A stretch of 64,000 nucleotides of DNA from Pseudomonadota bacterium (GTDB lineage: Bacteria; Pseudomonadota; Alphaproteobacteria; SP197): positions 1 to 64,000 of the forward strand of contig JBCCIS010000007.1 of assembly GCA_039028155.1 (NCBI GenBank), written 5' to 3'. Positions 47,417-57,435 of this stretch are shown in pieces (within the stretch, counting starts at the first letter, position 1; each line of letters begins with the position of its first letter). The notes under the pieces are model-generated. The model had not been told where the DNA came from, did not search any database, and saw only the letters and a program-made list of their open reading frames with translations. The position numbers were made by a program, and so were the translations under genes.

Positions 47417-48073
47417 TTGCTGAGTCGACTAGGGGTACAGCATGAGGATCTTCAGGTAGTTCGGTTGTCTGCGTTCTCAGAATCCGTGGTTCGCTCGCTT
47501 GTTGAGCGAGGAGTAAGCCCTGATGGTATTGGCGATGTCCGGGCTAGACTGAGCAAGATTGGTTACGTTGAGAACTTTGACCAACTGATCGACAAGGTCT
47601 TTGATCAAAGCAAAAATCCTCGATACACGACACCGTTTCGCAAATCGCGATTTACTGATGGAAGTAAAGCAGTCTTCTACTCGGCGTTGGATGACGAAAC
47701 GTCTATCGCGGAGATCAGGTTTCACCTTTCGAAAGATCAGTCGTTCGTTAATCCAACAGGATCTGTGTCAGCTCCACGCTACTATTGGCTATGCGAAGCT
47801 GACTTTTCTGGTCGTACGATGGATCTCTTCCAGATCTGGGCAGGATGTCCTGAGCTGACAAGTCAGGATGAGAGTGGCTACTCCAAGTGTAAGGACATTG
47901 CAGAGGAAGCGAGGGGTAGGAGAATAGATGCATTCCGGACCCCGTCGGCTAGACGCAAAGAAGGGGTGTGTACACCTGTGTTCAATCGTGAGGCACTATC
48001 TCGTAGCGTTCGACCGAAGAGACAAGGCAAGTTCGTTGTTCGTGCAGGGCAAATCAGATTTGAAGACATCTAG
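47417..48073 (+). CDS. RES-domain toxin
   Basis: A 218-residue protein with the RES (Arg-Glu-Ser) domain: RFTDGSKAVFYSALDDETS with its Arg and Tyr, AEIRFHLS with Glu99, and FRTPSARRKEG with Ser177. RES toxins deplete cellular NAD. The frame starts at TTG immediately after the antitoxin TAA, in the same frame, and I see no good ATG nearby in frame. Translational coupling or stop-codon read-through are both possible. N-terminal residues 1-65 are helical and less conserved. Confidence 0.8.
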   Translation: MLSRLGVQHEDLQVVRLSAFSESVVRSLVERGVSPDGIGDVRARLSKIGYVENFDQLIDKVFDQSKNPRYTTPFRKSRFTDGSKAVFYSALDDETSIAEIRFHLSKDQSFVNPTGSVSAPRYYWLCEADFSGRTMDLFQIWAGCPELTSQDESGYSKCKDIAEEARGRRIDAFRTPSARRKEGVCTPVFNREALSRSVRPKRQGKFVVRAGQIRFEDI

Positions 48074-48181
48074 ATCCCGTGAATCTTTGGTTGTGTTCAG
48101 GTGATGGGACCACAGATGTTCTCCGACTGGTAGCCGCGAGCGCCCGGAAGCCGTACACTGGGTCCGGGGATAGACATTTGA

Positions 48182-49921
48182 GTGTTGATGTCGATGGAAG
48201 TTCCGAGGCGATCGCAGCCCCTCGGTGTCCGGGCATTTGTTGGCGTGTGCGGTGCGGGTGCAAGCCTACGCGATGACCTGAATACCGTCTGTGGCAGGCC
48301 CACGACACGTTTGCGTGTCGGGCCGGCGTCTCTCGCCTTCATCGGGCGCGACAACGGCGCTCTCACCTTCGAAAAACCGGTCGATGCACAGATCCTCTAT
48401 ACCGGTCGGCCCTTTGTCGACGATCGGCTGCTGGGAAACTGCCTGATCGACCACCACGCGTTGCCAGCACCCGACAAGATTGATGGCAAGTTTGCCGCGC
48501 TGGTGGTCAAGCTCGATGGCGTCGAGCTTCTGACAGACTGCATCGGGGCGGGCACGGTCTTCTATGCGCAGGTGGAGGGGTGCCTCTACTTTGGCTCCCA
48601 TCTGGGTCTGGTCGCCGCAGCGCTGCCGAGCGCGCCCGAGCTCAACGACCTGGGCGTCGCGAGCCAGTTGGCGGGTATCCAGGCCTTCGATGAAACCCAC
48701 TTTCGCGGGATCTACAGACTGGAGGCGGGCGGTCGTCTGAGCGCCATCCGCAACGCCGACCAGTCGATTGATGTTCGCCAGACCCATGGCGACGGCATTC
48801 GCGGTCTGCTCGATATCGACGTCCCACCGCTCACGAGCGCCTCCTTCCGCTCGATGTTGGATAGCGGTGTGGCGCGTGAAGGTTATGACGCCAACTCCAT
48901 TCTCATGCTGTCCGGTGGACGGGATTCACTCGCACTTGCCCTGGCGCGCGCACCGACACCCACGCGCTGCGCCACGTTTGGTGAACCCAAGTCCATCGAC
49001 GTGCTGCGCGCAAAAAGAAGAGCCCGACGACTTGGGCTTGAGTTTTCGGCCGTGCCTTTCCAGGACTGGACACTGGAAACCTATCTGGACGAAATCGTGA
49101 CGCTCAATGCCGGCTGTTCCGGACTGCAGGCGGCCCACAACATGGTTGGCTTCGACTGGGTCGCCGACAAGGCCAACTTGGCGTCCATTGGCTACCTGGG
49201 CGACGTCTTCAGGGATTCCCTGTTTGGCGTGCTGGAGAATGGGTCCGACGAAAGCGCGGTCATTCGTGTCATGGCGCTAAGGCTGAACGATCCGATCTTA
49301 AAGGACGTCTTCGCGAAGGAGCGTGAGACGCTGTCGGCGTTTATCAGGGACACCTACCGCGATCTCGCGCGCGACGTCGGGCAGCATCGCGCGCTCGCCA
49401 TGCTGCGTTTGAAATGGCATCAGGCGCGGTGGATATCGATGTCGTTTGACCTCTGCGACTGGTACCTGCCGATTTCCTATCCGCTCGTGCAACGCGACCT
49501 CATTGCGGCGTGGCTTCAGTGCGACCTGAATGACCCATCGGATCGAAACCAGTTCAATCTGTCGCTGTCTGAAGCGTTGGCCGAGAATGGCTATCATCCG
49601 AACCCGCGCGGCAGCATTCCTGAGAGAGTTCGAAACAAATGTCTCGCCGCGCTCGCCAGGCTGAGCCAAGGCGGGCAAGTCATTCATACGTGTGATTGGC
49701 AGGCGATCGTTGAGCGGTCAGAGTTCCGGCCAGAGGCCTATGATTGCGGCCATGAGCGATTGTCGGATTACACGCGGCGTTCGTGGGAAGCCCTGGAAGC
49801 ACAGGGTTTCCGCACCAATGTAAAGCCGGCCGTCTATACGTCCGCCGCGATCGCTGCGGCCTGCCGGCAGTTCTCACAAAGCGCGAACCAGCCCGCGCTG
49901 TCACAGATATCCGCCGCTTGA
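48182..49921 (+). CDS. Asparagine synthetase/beta-lactam synthetase-like ATP-dependent amide synthetase
   Basis: A 579-residue protein. The N-terminal about 190 residues have the Ntn-glutaminase fold pattern (DGKFAALVVKLDGVELLTDC, CLYFGSHLGLVAAAL) but no catalytic Cys at the start, so it cannot use glutamine like true AsnB. The C-terminal synthetase part carries the PP-loop SILMLSGGRDSLALAL, and IGYLGDVFRDSLFG fits the second ATP-site loop. This resembles beta-lactam synthetases and lasso-peptide cyclases as well as AsnB relatives of polysaccharide loci. The GTG at 48182 or ATGs 48188 and 48194 may start it. Composition returns to GC-rich here. Confidence 0.75.
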   Translation: MLMSMEVPRRSQPLGVRAFVGVCGAGASLRDDLNTVCGRPTTRLRVGPASLAFIGRDNGALTFEKPVDAQILYTGRPFVDDRLLGNCLIDHHALPAPDKIDGKFAALVVKLDGVELLTDCIGAGTVFYAQVEGCLYFGSHLGLVAAALPSAPELNDLGVASQLAGIQAFDETHFRGIYRLEAGGRLSAIRNADQSIDVRQTHGDGIRGLLDIDVPPLTSASFRSMLDSGVAREGYDANSILMLSGGRDSLALALARAPTPTRCATFGEPKSIDVLRAKRRARRLGLEFSAVPFQDWTLETYLDEIVTLNAGCSGLQAAHNMVGFDWVADKANLASIGYLGDVFRDSLFGVLENGSDESAVIRVMALRLNDPILKDVFAKERETLSAFIRDTYRDLARDVGQHRALAMLRLKWHQARWISMSFDLCDWYLPISYPLVQRDLIAAWLQCDLNDPSDRNQFNLSLSEALAENGYHPNPRGSIPERVRNKCLAALARLSQGGQVIHTCDWQAIVERSEFRPEAYDCGHERLSDYTRRSWEALEAQGFRTNVKPAVYTSAAIAAACRQFSQSANQPALSQISAA

Positions 49922-49937
49922 ACGTCGCTCTGGCCGG

Positions 49938-50816
49938 CTACTTGATCTGCAGGAACGCGCCCTCGCTCAGGTGATCGCCGGGCTGAAGTCCGACGAAGTC
50001 TTCCCGCACATTCGCGTCGGCATCGTCGTCCCAAATGCTGTGGCTGCCTGGGGGCAGAGGCCGGTAGAAGGCGTCGTCGCCGAAAAAGCGGAGGACCAGG
50101 GTATGACGTTCGGTGCAGTGTGCATCCAACGGCGCACCGCCATGTAGCGCGTGGGGGTGGAAGGCGATGACGTCACCGGGCTCGGACGGGTAGGCAATGA
50201 CGTCCCAAGCGTCAGCATCGGTGGCGCGGTCGCGCTCGATATCGGGCAGTGGCGTCCATTGGCCGCCATGAAGCGGTTTGGCCGGGTTGTCCGGATCGTC
50301 ATAAGAACTGCCGTCGTATTGCGGTCCAAGGTGCGAACCGCGCACGACTTCGATCGCGTTGTGCGCGGGCAGAGATTCAAAGCTGATCCACAGATTGCAC
50401 CACTGTTTGCCGCCATAGGGCGCGTAAGCCGTGTCCTGATGCCAGGGCGTGCGGCCGACGTTCGTGCCGCGTTTCAGGAAGATCTCTTCGGCCGAATACC
50501 AGACGTGTTGGCTGTCCAAGATCGCACCGGTGATGTCAGCAAACACTGGCGCGGTCACCAACGCCCGGCATCGCTCGCGTGCGGCCGGGTTGACGTTGTC
50601 CGCCCAGTGCTCGTGCTCGGTGCCTTCGTAGATTGTCTTGGTGAAGGCGCCGGGATGACTCAGGCTCCAGTCGAAGGCGTCGCGGCACAGGGTGAGAATA
50701 GCTTCGTCGAGAACGCCGCTCAGCTTGGTGATGCCGTCTCGCGAATAGGCCTCGCGAGGTGTTCGCAAGGCGTCCGATGAAGCCTCTACACGAGGCGTTG
50801 GCGATCCGAGGCTCAT
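49938..50816 (-). CDS. Phytanoyl-CoA dioxygenase (PhyH)-family oxygenase
   Basis: A 292-residue Fe(II)/2-oxoglutarate oxygenase. Iron ligands are in RTPWHQDTAYAPYGGKQW (H-x-D) and AFHPHALHGGAPLD (distal His), with TLVLRFFGDDAFY holding the 2-oxoglutarate arginine. GTNVGRTPWHQD is characteristic of the PhyH group. The ATG at 50816 has GGAGG upstream. It is convergent with the amide synthetase gene (16 bp between stops) and divergent from an MBL-fold gene. Substrate unknown. Confidence 0.9.
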   Translation of the reverse strand: MSLGSPTPRVEASSDALRTPREAYSRDGITKLSGVLDEAILTLCRDAFDWSLSHPGAFTKTIYEGTEHEHWADNVNPAARERCRALVTAPVFADITGAILDSQHVWYSAEEIFLKRGTNVGRTPWHQDTAYAPYGGKQWCNLWISFESLPAHNAIEVVRGSHLGPQYDGSSYDDPDNPAKPLHGGQWTPLPDIERDRATDADAWDVIAYPSEPGDVIAFHPHALHGGAPLDAHCTERHTLVLRFFGDDAFYRPLPPGSHSIWDDDADANVREDFVGLQPGDHLSEGAFLQIK

Positions 50817-50943
50817 GTCACCTCCATCCGGCTCCGGTCTAGGGCGAAATGCACGGTGGTCCCGCCCAAGCCGTCCCAAACAAGTCTTGCGTTTGACCGG
50901 GGGACAGTCAACGCCGTATGCCTGACATGTCAGGGGAGACCCA

Positions 50944-51663
50944 ATGCGCGTAGCAACACCAGAATCCTGGTTCGAAACTGAGAGCGTGTCCGATGATCTC
51001 ACGCTGATTTACGAACCCCATGTCGTTGCCTTCACCCGCTGCAACATCTGGCATGTGCGCGGCCGCGATCAGGACTTGCTCGTGGATAGTGGTCTGGGCG
51101 TGGTCAGTCTTCGCCAGCAGATACCACTGGTAACCGAACGGTCGCTAAGCGCCGTGGCAACACACTTCCATTTTGACCACATTGGCGGCATGCACGAGTT
51201 CGAGAGCCGATTGATCCATGCCGAGGAGGCTAAGCTGCTTGCCGATCCAAGCGCGGACAACGTCTTCGCGGGAGACTCCATCTTTAGCCAACTACCGCCG
51301 GGCCCGTTCCGGTCGACTGAGTACAAGGTCAGATCGGCGCCGGCGACCCGCACGGTCGGCGATGGCGACATCATCGACCTTGGTGATAGGCACTTCGAGG
51401 TAATCCACACACCGGGCCACTCGCCAGGCAGTATCTCCTTGTGGGAGGAGTCGACGGGCATCCTCTTTTCCGGCGATACGATTTACGACGGACCGTTGTT
51501 CGACGGTGATTATGTCGGTCAGCGAAGCGACTATGTTGCGAGCCTTGAGCGACTGATTGCGCTTCCCGTGTCCGTCGTCCATGGCGGACATTTCGCCAGC
51601 TTTGGCCGGCAGCGGTTTCGCGATCTCATCGAGACTTGGCTCGTCCTGTGGTCGAGGGCCTGA
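50944..51663 (+). CDS. Metallo-beta-lactamase-fold hydrolase
   Basis: A 239-residue MBL-fold protein with the zinc motif ATHFHFDHIGGMHEF (H-x-H-x-D-H), HTPGHSPGSISLWEE, LFSGDTIYDGPLFDGD and a final VHGGHFASFG histidine. The fold includes glyoxalase II, lactonases and true beta-lactamases; sequence alone favours a general esterase or lactonase-like member. It has no signal peptide, so it is cytoplasmic, unlike secreted lactamases. It is divergent from the PhyH gene. Confidence 0.88.
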   Translation: MRVATPESWFETESVSDDLTLIYEPHVVAFTRCNIWHVRGRDQDLLVDSGLGVVSLRQQIPLVTERSLSAVATHFHFDHIGGMHEFESRLIHAEEAKLLADPSADNVFAGDSIFSQLPPGPFRSTEYKVRSAPATRTVGDGDIIDLGDRHFEVIHTPGHSPGSISLWEESTGILFSGDTIYDGPLFDGDYVGQRSDYVASLERLIALPVSVVHGGHFASFGRQRFRDLIETWLVLWSRA

Positions 51664-51692
51664 ACGAGGTCTTCGCTGAGGCCGCCGGGCCA

Positions 51693-52625
51693 TCAACGCT
51701 GGTCGCCATGGCCCCGGATGAACGCTGCCACGGCTGGCACCACGCCGGGCGCGAGCGGCAGGTCCGGGTCGGCGTAGGTCGCGAGGTTGGCGTTCCGATC
51801 ATCAGTGGTGACAGTCTTCAAGACGTGGTTGGTGTCTGGTAGCACCACGACATCCGCGCCCTTGTTGGCGGCACCGAGCCGTTCGGCGTCCGCGGTCGTT
51901 ACCTGTATGTCGCGCGTGCCTTGCAGGACAAGGACGGGGACGCGCAGGTCCGCGGCGAGGGCGGCGGGATCGTGTCTCAGGAGATCGATCATAAAACCCT
52001 GGATCTCATCAGCGAAGAGGGGCAGAAGTGCCGGGTGCACGGCCGTAGTGTCGACCCGGTCGCCGGCTTCCAACCGCGTGAGCGCTTCGAACGCTTCGTC
52101 GAGGATCGGCGCGTTGGCCGGGTTGGCGCGCAACTGTTCGCGTATGACATCACCGTGGGGGCGTCCGGGCGTCGCCACGAGTAGGACGCCGCAGACCGCG
52201 TCATCCTCGGCCGCCGCCACCATGGCGACCGTGCCGCCTTCGCTGTGACCCAGCAGCCAGACGCAGCCGCGTCCGGTGCGCTCGCGGATCGTCGCGACCC
52301 AGGCGTGGACGTCGTTCGCATAATCGTCAAGCGTTACCGCGTTCGCGTCCGCCACCGCAGTGGCGCTGGCGAACATGCCGCGTTTGACGACACGCACGCT
52401 GGCGATGCCGCTCTGCGCCAGGCCTTCGGCGAGCAGGCGATAGGTTGACGCCTTAACGCCCAGGGGGTTGTTGCCGTCACGGTCGGTCGGGCCGGAACCC
52501 GGGATAATCAGAACGACCGGAACATCATCACCATCGGGCAACAGGAGTGTGCCCCGCATCGGACCTTGCGGCCCCGCCGTCTCGATCTGGATGTCGTCAA
52601 AGGTTGCGTGAGCGGACGATGTCAT
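51693..52625 (-). CDS. Alpha/beta hydrolase, probably exported
   Basis: A 310-residue alpha/beta hydrolase: VVLIIPGSGPTDRDGNNPLG is the oxyanion region, LLGHSEGGTVAMVAA contains the nucleophile Ser, and VLQGTRDIQVTTADAERL and LPDTNHVLKTV bring the Asp and His. The reading frame just before the ATG encodes VSLSLAILAI, which with MTSSAHA would make a signal peptide, but no in-frame ATG, GTG or TTG is visible upstream. It may be an acyl esterase of the periplasm with a shifted start. Confidence 0.83.
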   Translation of the reverse strand: MTSSAHATFDDIQIETAGPQGPMRGTLLLPDGDDVPVVLIIPGSGPTDRDGNNPLGVKASTYRLLAEGLAQSGIASVRVVKRGMFASATAVADANAVTLDDYANDVHAWVATIRERTGRGCVWLLGHSEGGTVAMVAAAEDDAVCGVLLVATPGRPHGDVIREQLRANPANAPILDEAFEALTRLEAGDRVDTTAVHPALLPLFADEIQGFMIDLLRHDPAALAADLRVPVLVLQGTRDIQVTTADAERLGAANKGADVVVLPDTNHVLKTVTTDDRNANLATYADPDLPLAPGVVPAVAAFIRGHGDQR

Positions 52626-52760
52626 GATGGCGAGGATGGCAAGGGAAAGGCTGACAAGGCGGCCACATCGCGCCCAAGCGAGAACATCATTGAACAGGGC
52701 CGCCTCCGGCGCTACCAGTCGAACGGTTGGACCACAGCGATACGAGGGGATCGTAACACA

Positions 52761-53159
52761 ATGGAAACGCCGGAGCCGTTCGACACGATTGCCCTTCCCG
52801 ACGGGCCCTCAGGTCTGGCGCCGGACGGGTCGGCGGTGCGTCTGCTGTGCAAACTTGAGGGCGGCAGCATGGCGCATTTCACGCTCGATCCCGGCGAGGT
52901 GGCGGCACCGGTCAGCCACCGCACGGTCGAAGAGCTCTGGTACATCTTGACCGGAGAGGGTGAGATGTGGCGCCGTCAGGGAGAGCGCGAAGAGGTGACG
53001 ACGCTTCGAACCGGCGTCAGCCTGACGATCCCGTTGGGCACCCACTTCCAGTTTCGCAACACCGGTGCCGAGCCCCTGACCTTTGTTCTCGTCACCATGC
53101 CGCCGTGGCCTGGCCCGGACGAGGCGTTCGCGGTTGAAGGGCACTGGAAGAACGACTAG
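52761..53159 (+). CDS. Cupin-domain protein
   Basis: A 132-residue single cupin. The first cupin motif appears as APVSHRTVEELWYILTGEGE (H, E) and the second near IPLGTHFQFRNTGAEPL (H). It could bind a metal and act on a small carboxylate or sugar. The start is the ATG at 52761; the longer frame from 52566 runs over the divergent hydrolase gene. Its stop shares a CTAG with the convergent RDD gene. Confidence 0.85.
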   Translation: METPEPFDTIALPDGPSGLAPDGSAVRLLCKLEGGSMAHFTLDPGEVAAPVSHRTVEELWYILTGEGEMWRRQGEREEVTTLRTGVSLTIPLGTHFQFRNTGAEPLTFVLVTMPPWPGPDEAFAVEGHWKND

Positions 53160-54154
53160 GGCTTCCAACCCGCGTCGTTCTTGGTACTGCTGCCGTTGGC
53201 GCCATCGTTCTTGACGCCATTGCCGTTGGCGCCGTTGCGCCGCTTGGCATCGAAGATCGCGGGATCGTGTTTGGTTTCGCGCCGTTCACCGAACAGCAGA
53301 CCTTGTTCCAGCCGGCGGCGCAGCGCGGTGTAGTAGTCCTGCAGGAAGCGCGCGTCGTCGCGGAAGAACGGATCGTCCTTCCAGCCGATCTTGCGTCGGA
53401 TACGCCGGCTGACATCGGCCAGGGTACGGTCGTCCTTTTGGTGCTCGCTGCGCCGCAGGATGTCTTCGAGGACCTGCAGCTCGCGAATGCCATAGGCATC
53501 CAGTTCGGCCTCGGTGAATGTGTAGCGGGCTTCCGGCGCTGCGTCTGCGGCCTTTTTCTGGCTCAAGTCGTCTTTGAGGACGCGGCGCTCGTTCTCGATC
53601 ACCCAGGTGCCGGCGATCAGGTCGCCGATACGCATGGCGTCGCGTTGGAAAAGCACGAGCACAAAGACGAGAGCCGTCCACACCAGACACATCACGCCGA
53701 ACCAGCCGGCAAGCGCGTAGAGGTGGGGCAGCATCAAGACCGAGATCGGCAAAAAGACCTCGACCTCGCGGGTCAGGTTGCGGGTAACGACGGCCTCGGC
53801 GGTCAGCGGGCCGCCCTGCCGGTCGATGACGCGGATATGCATCAACCGCTTGCCCGGTGTCTGGCCGCGCCACTTCAGTTCAAAGAAGATGAAGTAGGGG
53901 CTTCTCAGCAGGAACGATCCCAGCAGCAGAAAGGCGTCGAGCCAGCCGTAGGTCAGGAAATCGCCGGCGGCGAGATAGAGTGCCAGCGCGAACAGCAACA
54001 GCGTCACGATTATGATGAAGAGATCGATGATCAGCGCCATCAAGCGGCTGCTGCGCTCGGCGAGCCGCACCGTCAGCGGCACGCCTTCGGGTGTCGTGAT
54101 GTGACGGATCAGGCGGTCGCGCTTGGCGCCAAGAGGACTTGCTGCATCCGCCAT
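53156..54154 (-). CDS. RDD-family membrane protein
   Basis: A 332-residue protein. Residues about 25-200 hold the RDD domain with several membrane helices (SSRLMALIIDLFIIIVTLLL, RLMHIRVIDRQGG), and the C-terminal about 130 residues are soluble, charged and helical, ending in an Asn/Gly-rich tail (KRRNGANGNGVKNDGANG). RDD proteins are thought to be transport-related. It is the last gene of the MoxR operon, 2 bp after the SpoIIM-like gene. Confidence 0.88.
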   Translation of the reverse strand: MADAASPLGAKRDRLIRHITTPEGVPLTVRLAERSSRLMALIIDLFIIIVTLLLFALALYLAAGDFLTYGWLDAFLLLGSFLLRSPYFIFFELKWRGQTPGKRLMHIRVIDRQGGPLTAEAVVTRNLTREVEVFLPISVLMLPHLYALAGWFGVMCLVWTALVFVLVLFQRDAMRIGDLIAGTWVIENERRVLKDDLSQKKAADAAPEARYTFTEAELDAYGIRELQVLEDILRRSEHQKDDRTLADVSRRIRRKIGWKDDPFFRDDARFLQDYYTALRRRLEQGLLFGERRETKHDPAIFDAKRRNGANGNGVKNDGANGSSTKNDAGWKP

Positions 54155-54156
54155 GG

Positions 54157-55167
54157 CTAACGCCCCTGCCTGCCGGAAAAGGCGAAGTAGGCGATCCAGA
54201 ACGCCAGGGCGACCGTGGCGATCGACAAACGCCATGCGGTGTCGGTGATAAGCTGGCGCCCCAGGCCTTCAAGCAGCGCGGCGACAAACAGCATGCCCAC
54301 GGCGCCCAGCGCGATGATTGCGGCTTGTCGTCCCTTGACCGCGAGCGCCGCGCGACGCTTGAGCCGTCCGGGAAAACCAATAGCTTGGCCGAGTAAGAAT
54401 CCCGCCGCGCCGGAGAGGATGATGGCGGCCAGTTCCGTCGAGCCGTGGATCAAAAGCCAGGCGATGAAATCGACACCCAGGCCGCGTCCGGCAAAAACCG
54501 CGCAGAACGCACCAAGGATCAGGCCGTTGGTGAACAACAGGTAGACGACGGGGATACCGAACGCGAAGCCGAAGGCGAAACACGCCAAAGCGACCTTCGC
54601 GTTATGGGTGAAGAGGAACGATGCAAACGCGATCAGCATGTCGGTCAGGCCGCCGCCGTCGTCGGTGATCGTTTCCCGCAGTTCCGCGCGCGACGCGTCG
54701 GGATCGCGGCCCGCGGCCATCCCAGGGTCGACCAGGGAATAGAACCAGTCGCTTTCCAACGCGACCAGCAGCCAGCCGAGGGCGGTGCCCAGGAAAAACA
54801 AACCGGCCGACAGCGCGATGAACCAACGCGCGGCGCGCACCGCTTCCGGCAGGTCGACGAAGACGAAGGCCTTCAGTGTCTCGGCGAAGGTGGCGCGGGC
54901 GCCATAGACACAGAAGTAACCGCGCGCAGCCAGACTCTCAAGGTACTGCAAGAGGTTGCGGTCGAGCGAAATGCTGCGCGCGACGGACAGCGACGACATG
55001 GTGGCGCGGTAGAGGATCGGTAGATCGTGCAGCTCCTGTGCCGACGCGCTCTTGATGCCGTTGCGTTCGATGCGCGCGAGCAGGTCCTGCAGTTTCTTCC
55101 ACGTCGCCTCGCGTTCGCGTCGGAAGAGCGCGCTCTTCAGGCCGTTATCGCCAACCGGCTCCGCCAT
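54157..55167 (-). CDS. Stage II sporulation protein M-like membrane protein
   Basis: A 336-residue protein with five or six membrane segments (AARWFIALSAGLFFLGTALG, LACFAFGFAFGIPVVYLLF, STELAAIILSGAAGFLLGQA). The SpoIIM family is defined by a conserved membrane core with NGLILGAFCAVF and HGSTELAAI. It is found beside MoxR/DUF58 genes in many non-sporulating bacteria; function is not known. It lies 1 bp after the DUF58 gene. Confidence 0.88.
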   Translation of the reverse strand: MAEPVGDNGLKSALFRREREATWKKLQDLLARIERNGIKSASAQELHDLPILYRATMSSLSVARSISLDRNLLQYLESLAARGYFCVYGARATFAETLKAFVFVDLPEAVRAARWFIALSAGLFFLGTALGWLLVALESDWFYSLVDPGMAAGRDPDASRAELRETITDDGGGLTDMLIAFASFLFTHNAKVALACFAFGFAFGIPVVYLLFTNGLILGAFCAVFAGRGLGVDFIAWLLIHGSTELAAIILSGAAGFLLGQAIGFPGRLKRRAALAVKGRQAAIIALGAVGMLFVAALLEGLGRQLITDTAWRLSIATVALAFWIAYFAFSGRQGR

Positions 55168-55168
55168 G

Positions 55169-56478
55169 TCAGATCAGCTCCCGCTGCTTGATGGTCAGAT
55201 AGCGGTTGATGAGGTCGCTGTTCAGGTTGGTCGCGTCGGCCTCCAGGCAGTGAACGCCGAAACGGCGCAGACGCTCCAAAACACCGGCGCGCTCGCGTGC
55301 CAGATCGCCGGCGATGACTGCCTGGGAGAGGTCTTCCAGGGTCGCGGGCCGGTCTTCGATGGCGCCGGCCAGCACGGGGTCGCGCAGGACTGTGAACAGG
55401 ATCAGGTGGCGGCTGGCCATGCGCCCGAGATTCTCGACCATCAACTCGGCGGTGATCGTATCGACGAAGTCGGTCATAACGACAACGAGGGAGCGTTGCT
55501 TCAGCCGACCCAACAGCGCGGTCAGGCCCAGGGTGAAGTTCGTCTCCTCGTCACGGTAGTCGAGCTGGGCGAGCGATTGCTGCACGCGTGGGAAAGCGCG
55601 CACGCCGCCTGATGGCGCGGCATAGAGCCTTACCTGTGCGTCGAAGCCGTAGACACCGACCCGGTCGCCGGCGTGCAGGCTGGCATAGGTAAGCACCAGC
55701 CCGGCATTGATCGCGCGGTCCAGCCTGGGAATGCCGCCGAGCGGCTCGCTCATCAGGCGACCGGTGTCGATCGCCATGACGATCTGGTGGTTGCGCTCGG
55801 TCTGAAACTCCTTGCTGACGAGTTTCCTGTGGCGCGCGGAATGTTTCCAGTCGATTGCGCGGCTGTCGAGGCCGGGCACATGGTCGCGCAGCGCGTCGAA
55901 CTCGGACCCGCCACCGGCCTCGCGCTGCACCTTGCTGCCGAAGTATGCGTCGCGGATCTGCAGCGACAGAGCCGATTGTCTGACAGCGCGGATGTTGGGC
56001 AGAACCGGAACGTCCAGATTGATCTGGTGACCGGTTTTGCGCCAGGTGAGGCCGAGAGGTCCACGCCAACGCAGCCACAGCCTCTGGATGGCGGCGATTC
56101 CGCGCCGGTGCGGTACAAGATTTATGGCGACGGTAACGTCGCGCCGATGATCGATCGGCCGGCGCCGCATATCGGGCCGGTCGACGACGCCGGCGACTTC
56201 CAACAGGACATCGATTGTCGTCGTTCGCTCCGCGCCGGCCGCCACGAAACGGATTGTGAAGGGATCGCTTTCACCGACATAAAGAATCGTCGGGGCGTTC
56301 CAGTCCACAGACAAGCGTCGCGCGGAGACGCCGAGCATGCCATCGAGGAAGACGAACAGCACGGTGCCGCACAGCCAAGCCAGCCCAATGCCCCAGAGCT
56401 CCGGCAACGCGACGACGCCAAGCATGGTCGGCGGCACACCGGCCGCCACCAGCAGGATGGCGCGTCGCGTCGGATAGA

Positions 56479-56482
<4 letters not shown>
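55169..56482 (-). CDS. DUF58-domain protein (vWA-like)
   Basis: A 437-residue protein with two N-terminal membrane helices ([20 protein letters not shown]), a beta-rich middle, the DUF58 signature [20 protein letters not shown] and a von Willebrand-A-like segment ([13 protein letters not shown]). DUF58 proteins work with MoxR ATPases, perhaps as adaptors or substrates. The ATG overlaps the moxR stop (ATGA). Confidence 0.9.

Positions 56483-57412
<930 letters not shown>

Positions 57413-57435
<23 letters not shown>

Larger units (their letters stand above)
45842..48181. other. AT-rich accessory island after tRNA-Glu
   Basis: From the tRNA 3' end to about 48.18 kb the base composition drops well below its surroundings and codon use turns AT-rich (many TTA, AAT, AGA). 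It holds three plus-strand genes (unknown, antitoxin, RES toxin) and no integrase or transposase. I looked for a repeat of the tRNA 3' end downstream and saw none. Acquisition by transfer at a tRNA is likely but the mechanism is unresolved. Confidence 0.7.

Noticed and set aside
48074-48181. Search for an attachment-site repeat of the tRNA-Glu 3' end
   Set aside because: The T-arm and acceptor sequence (cccctaggggatgcc) was not seen again downstream; only a trivial ggggat match occurs, so no att pair is claimed.
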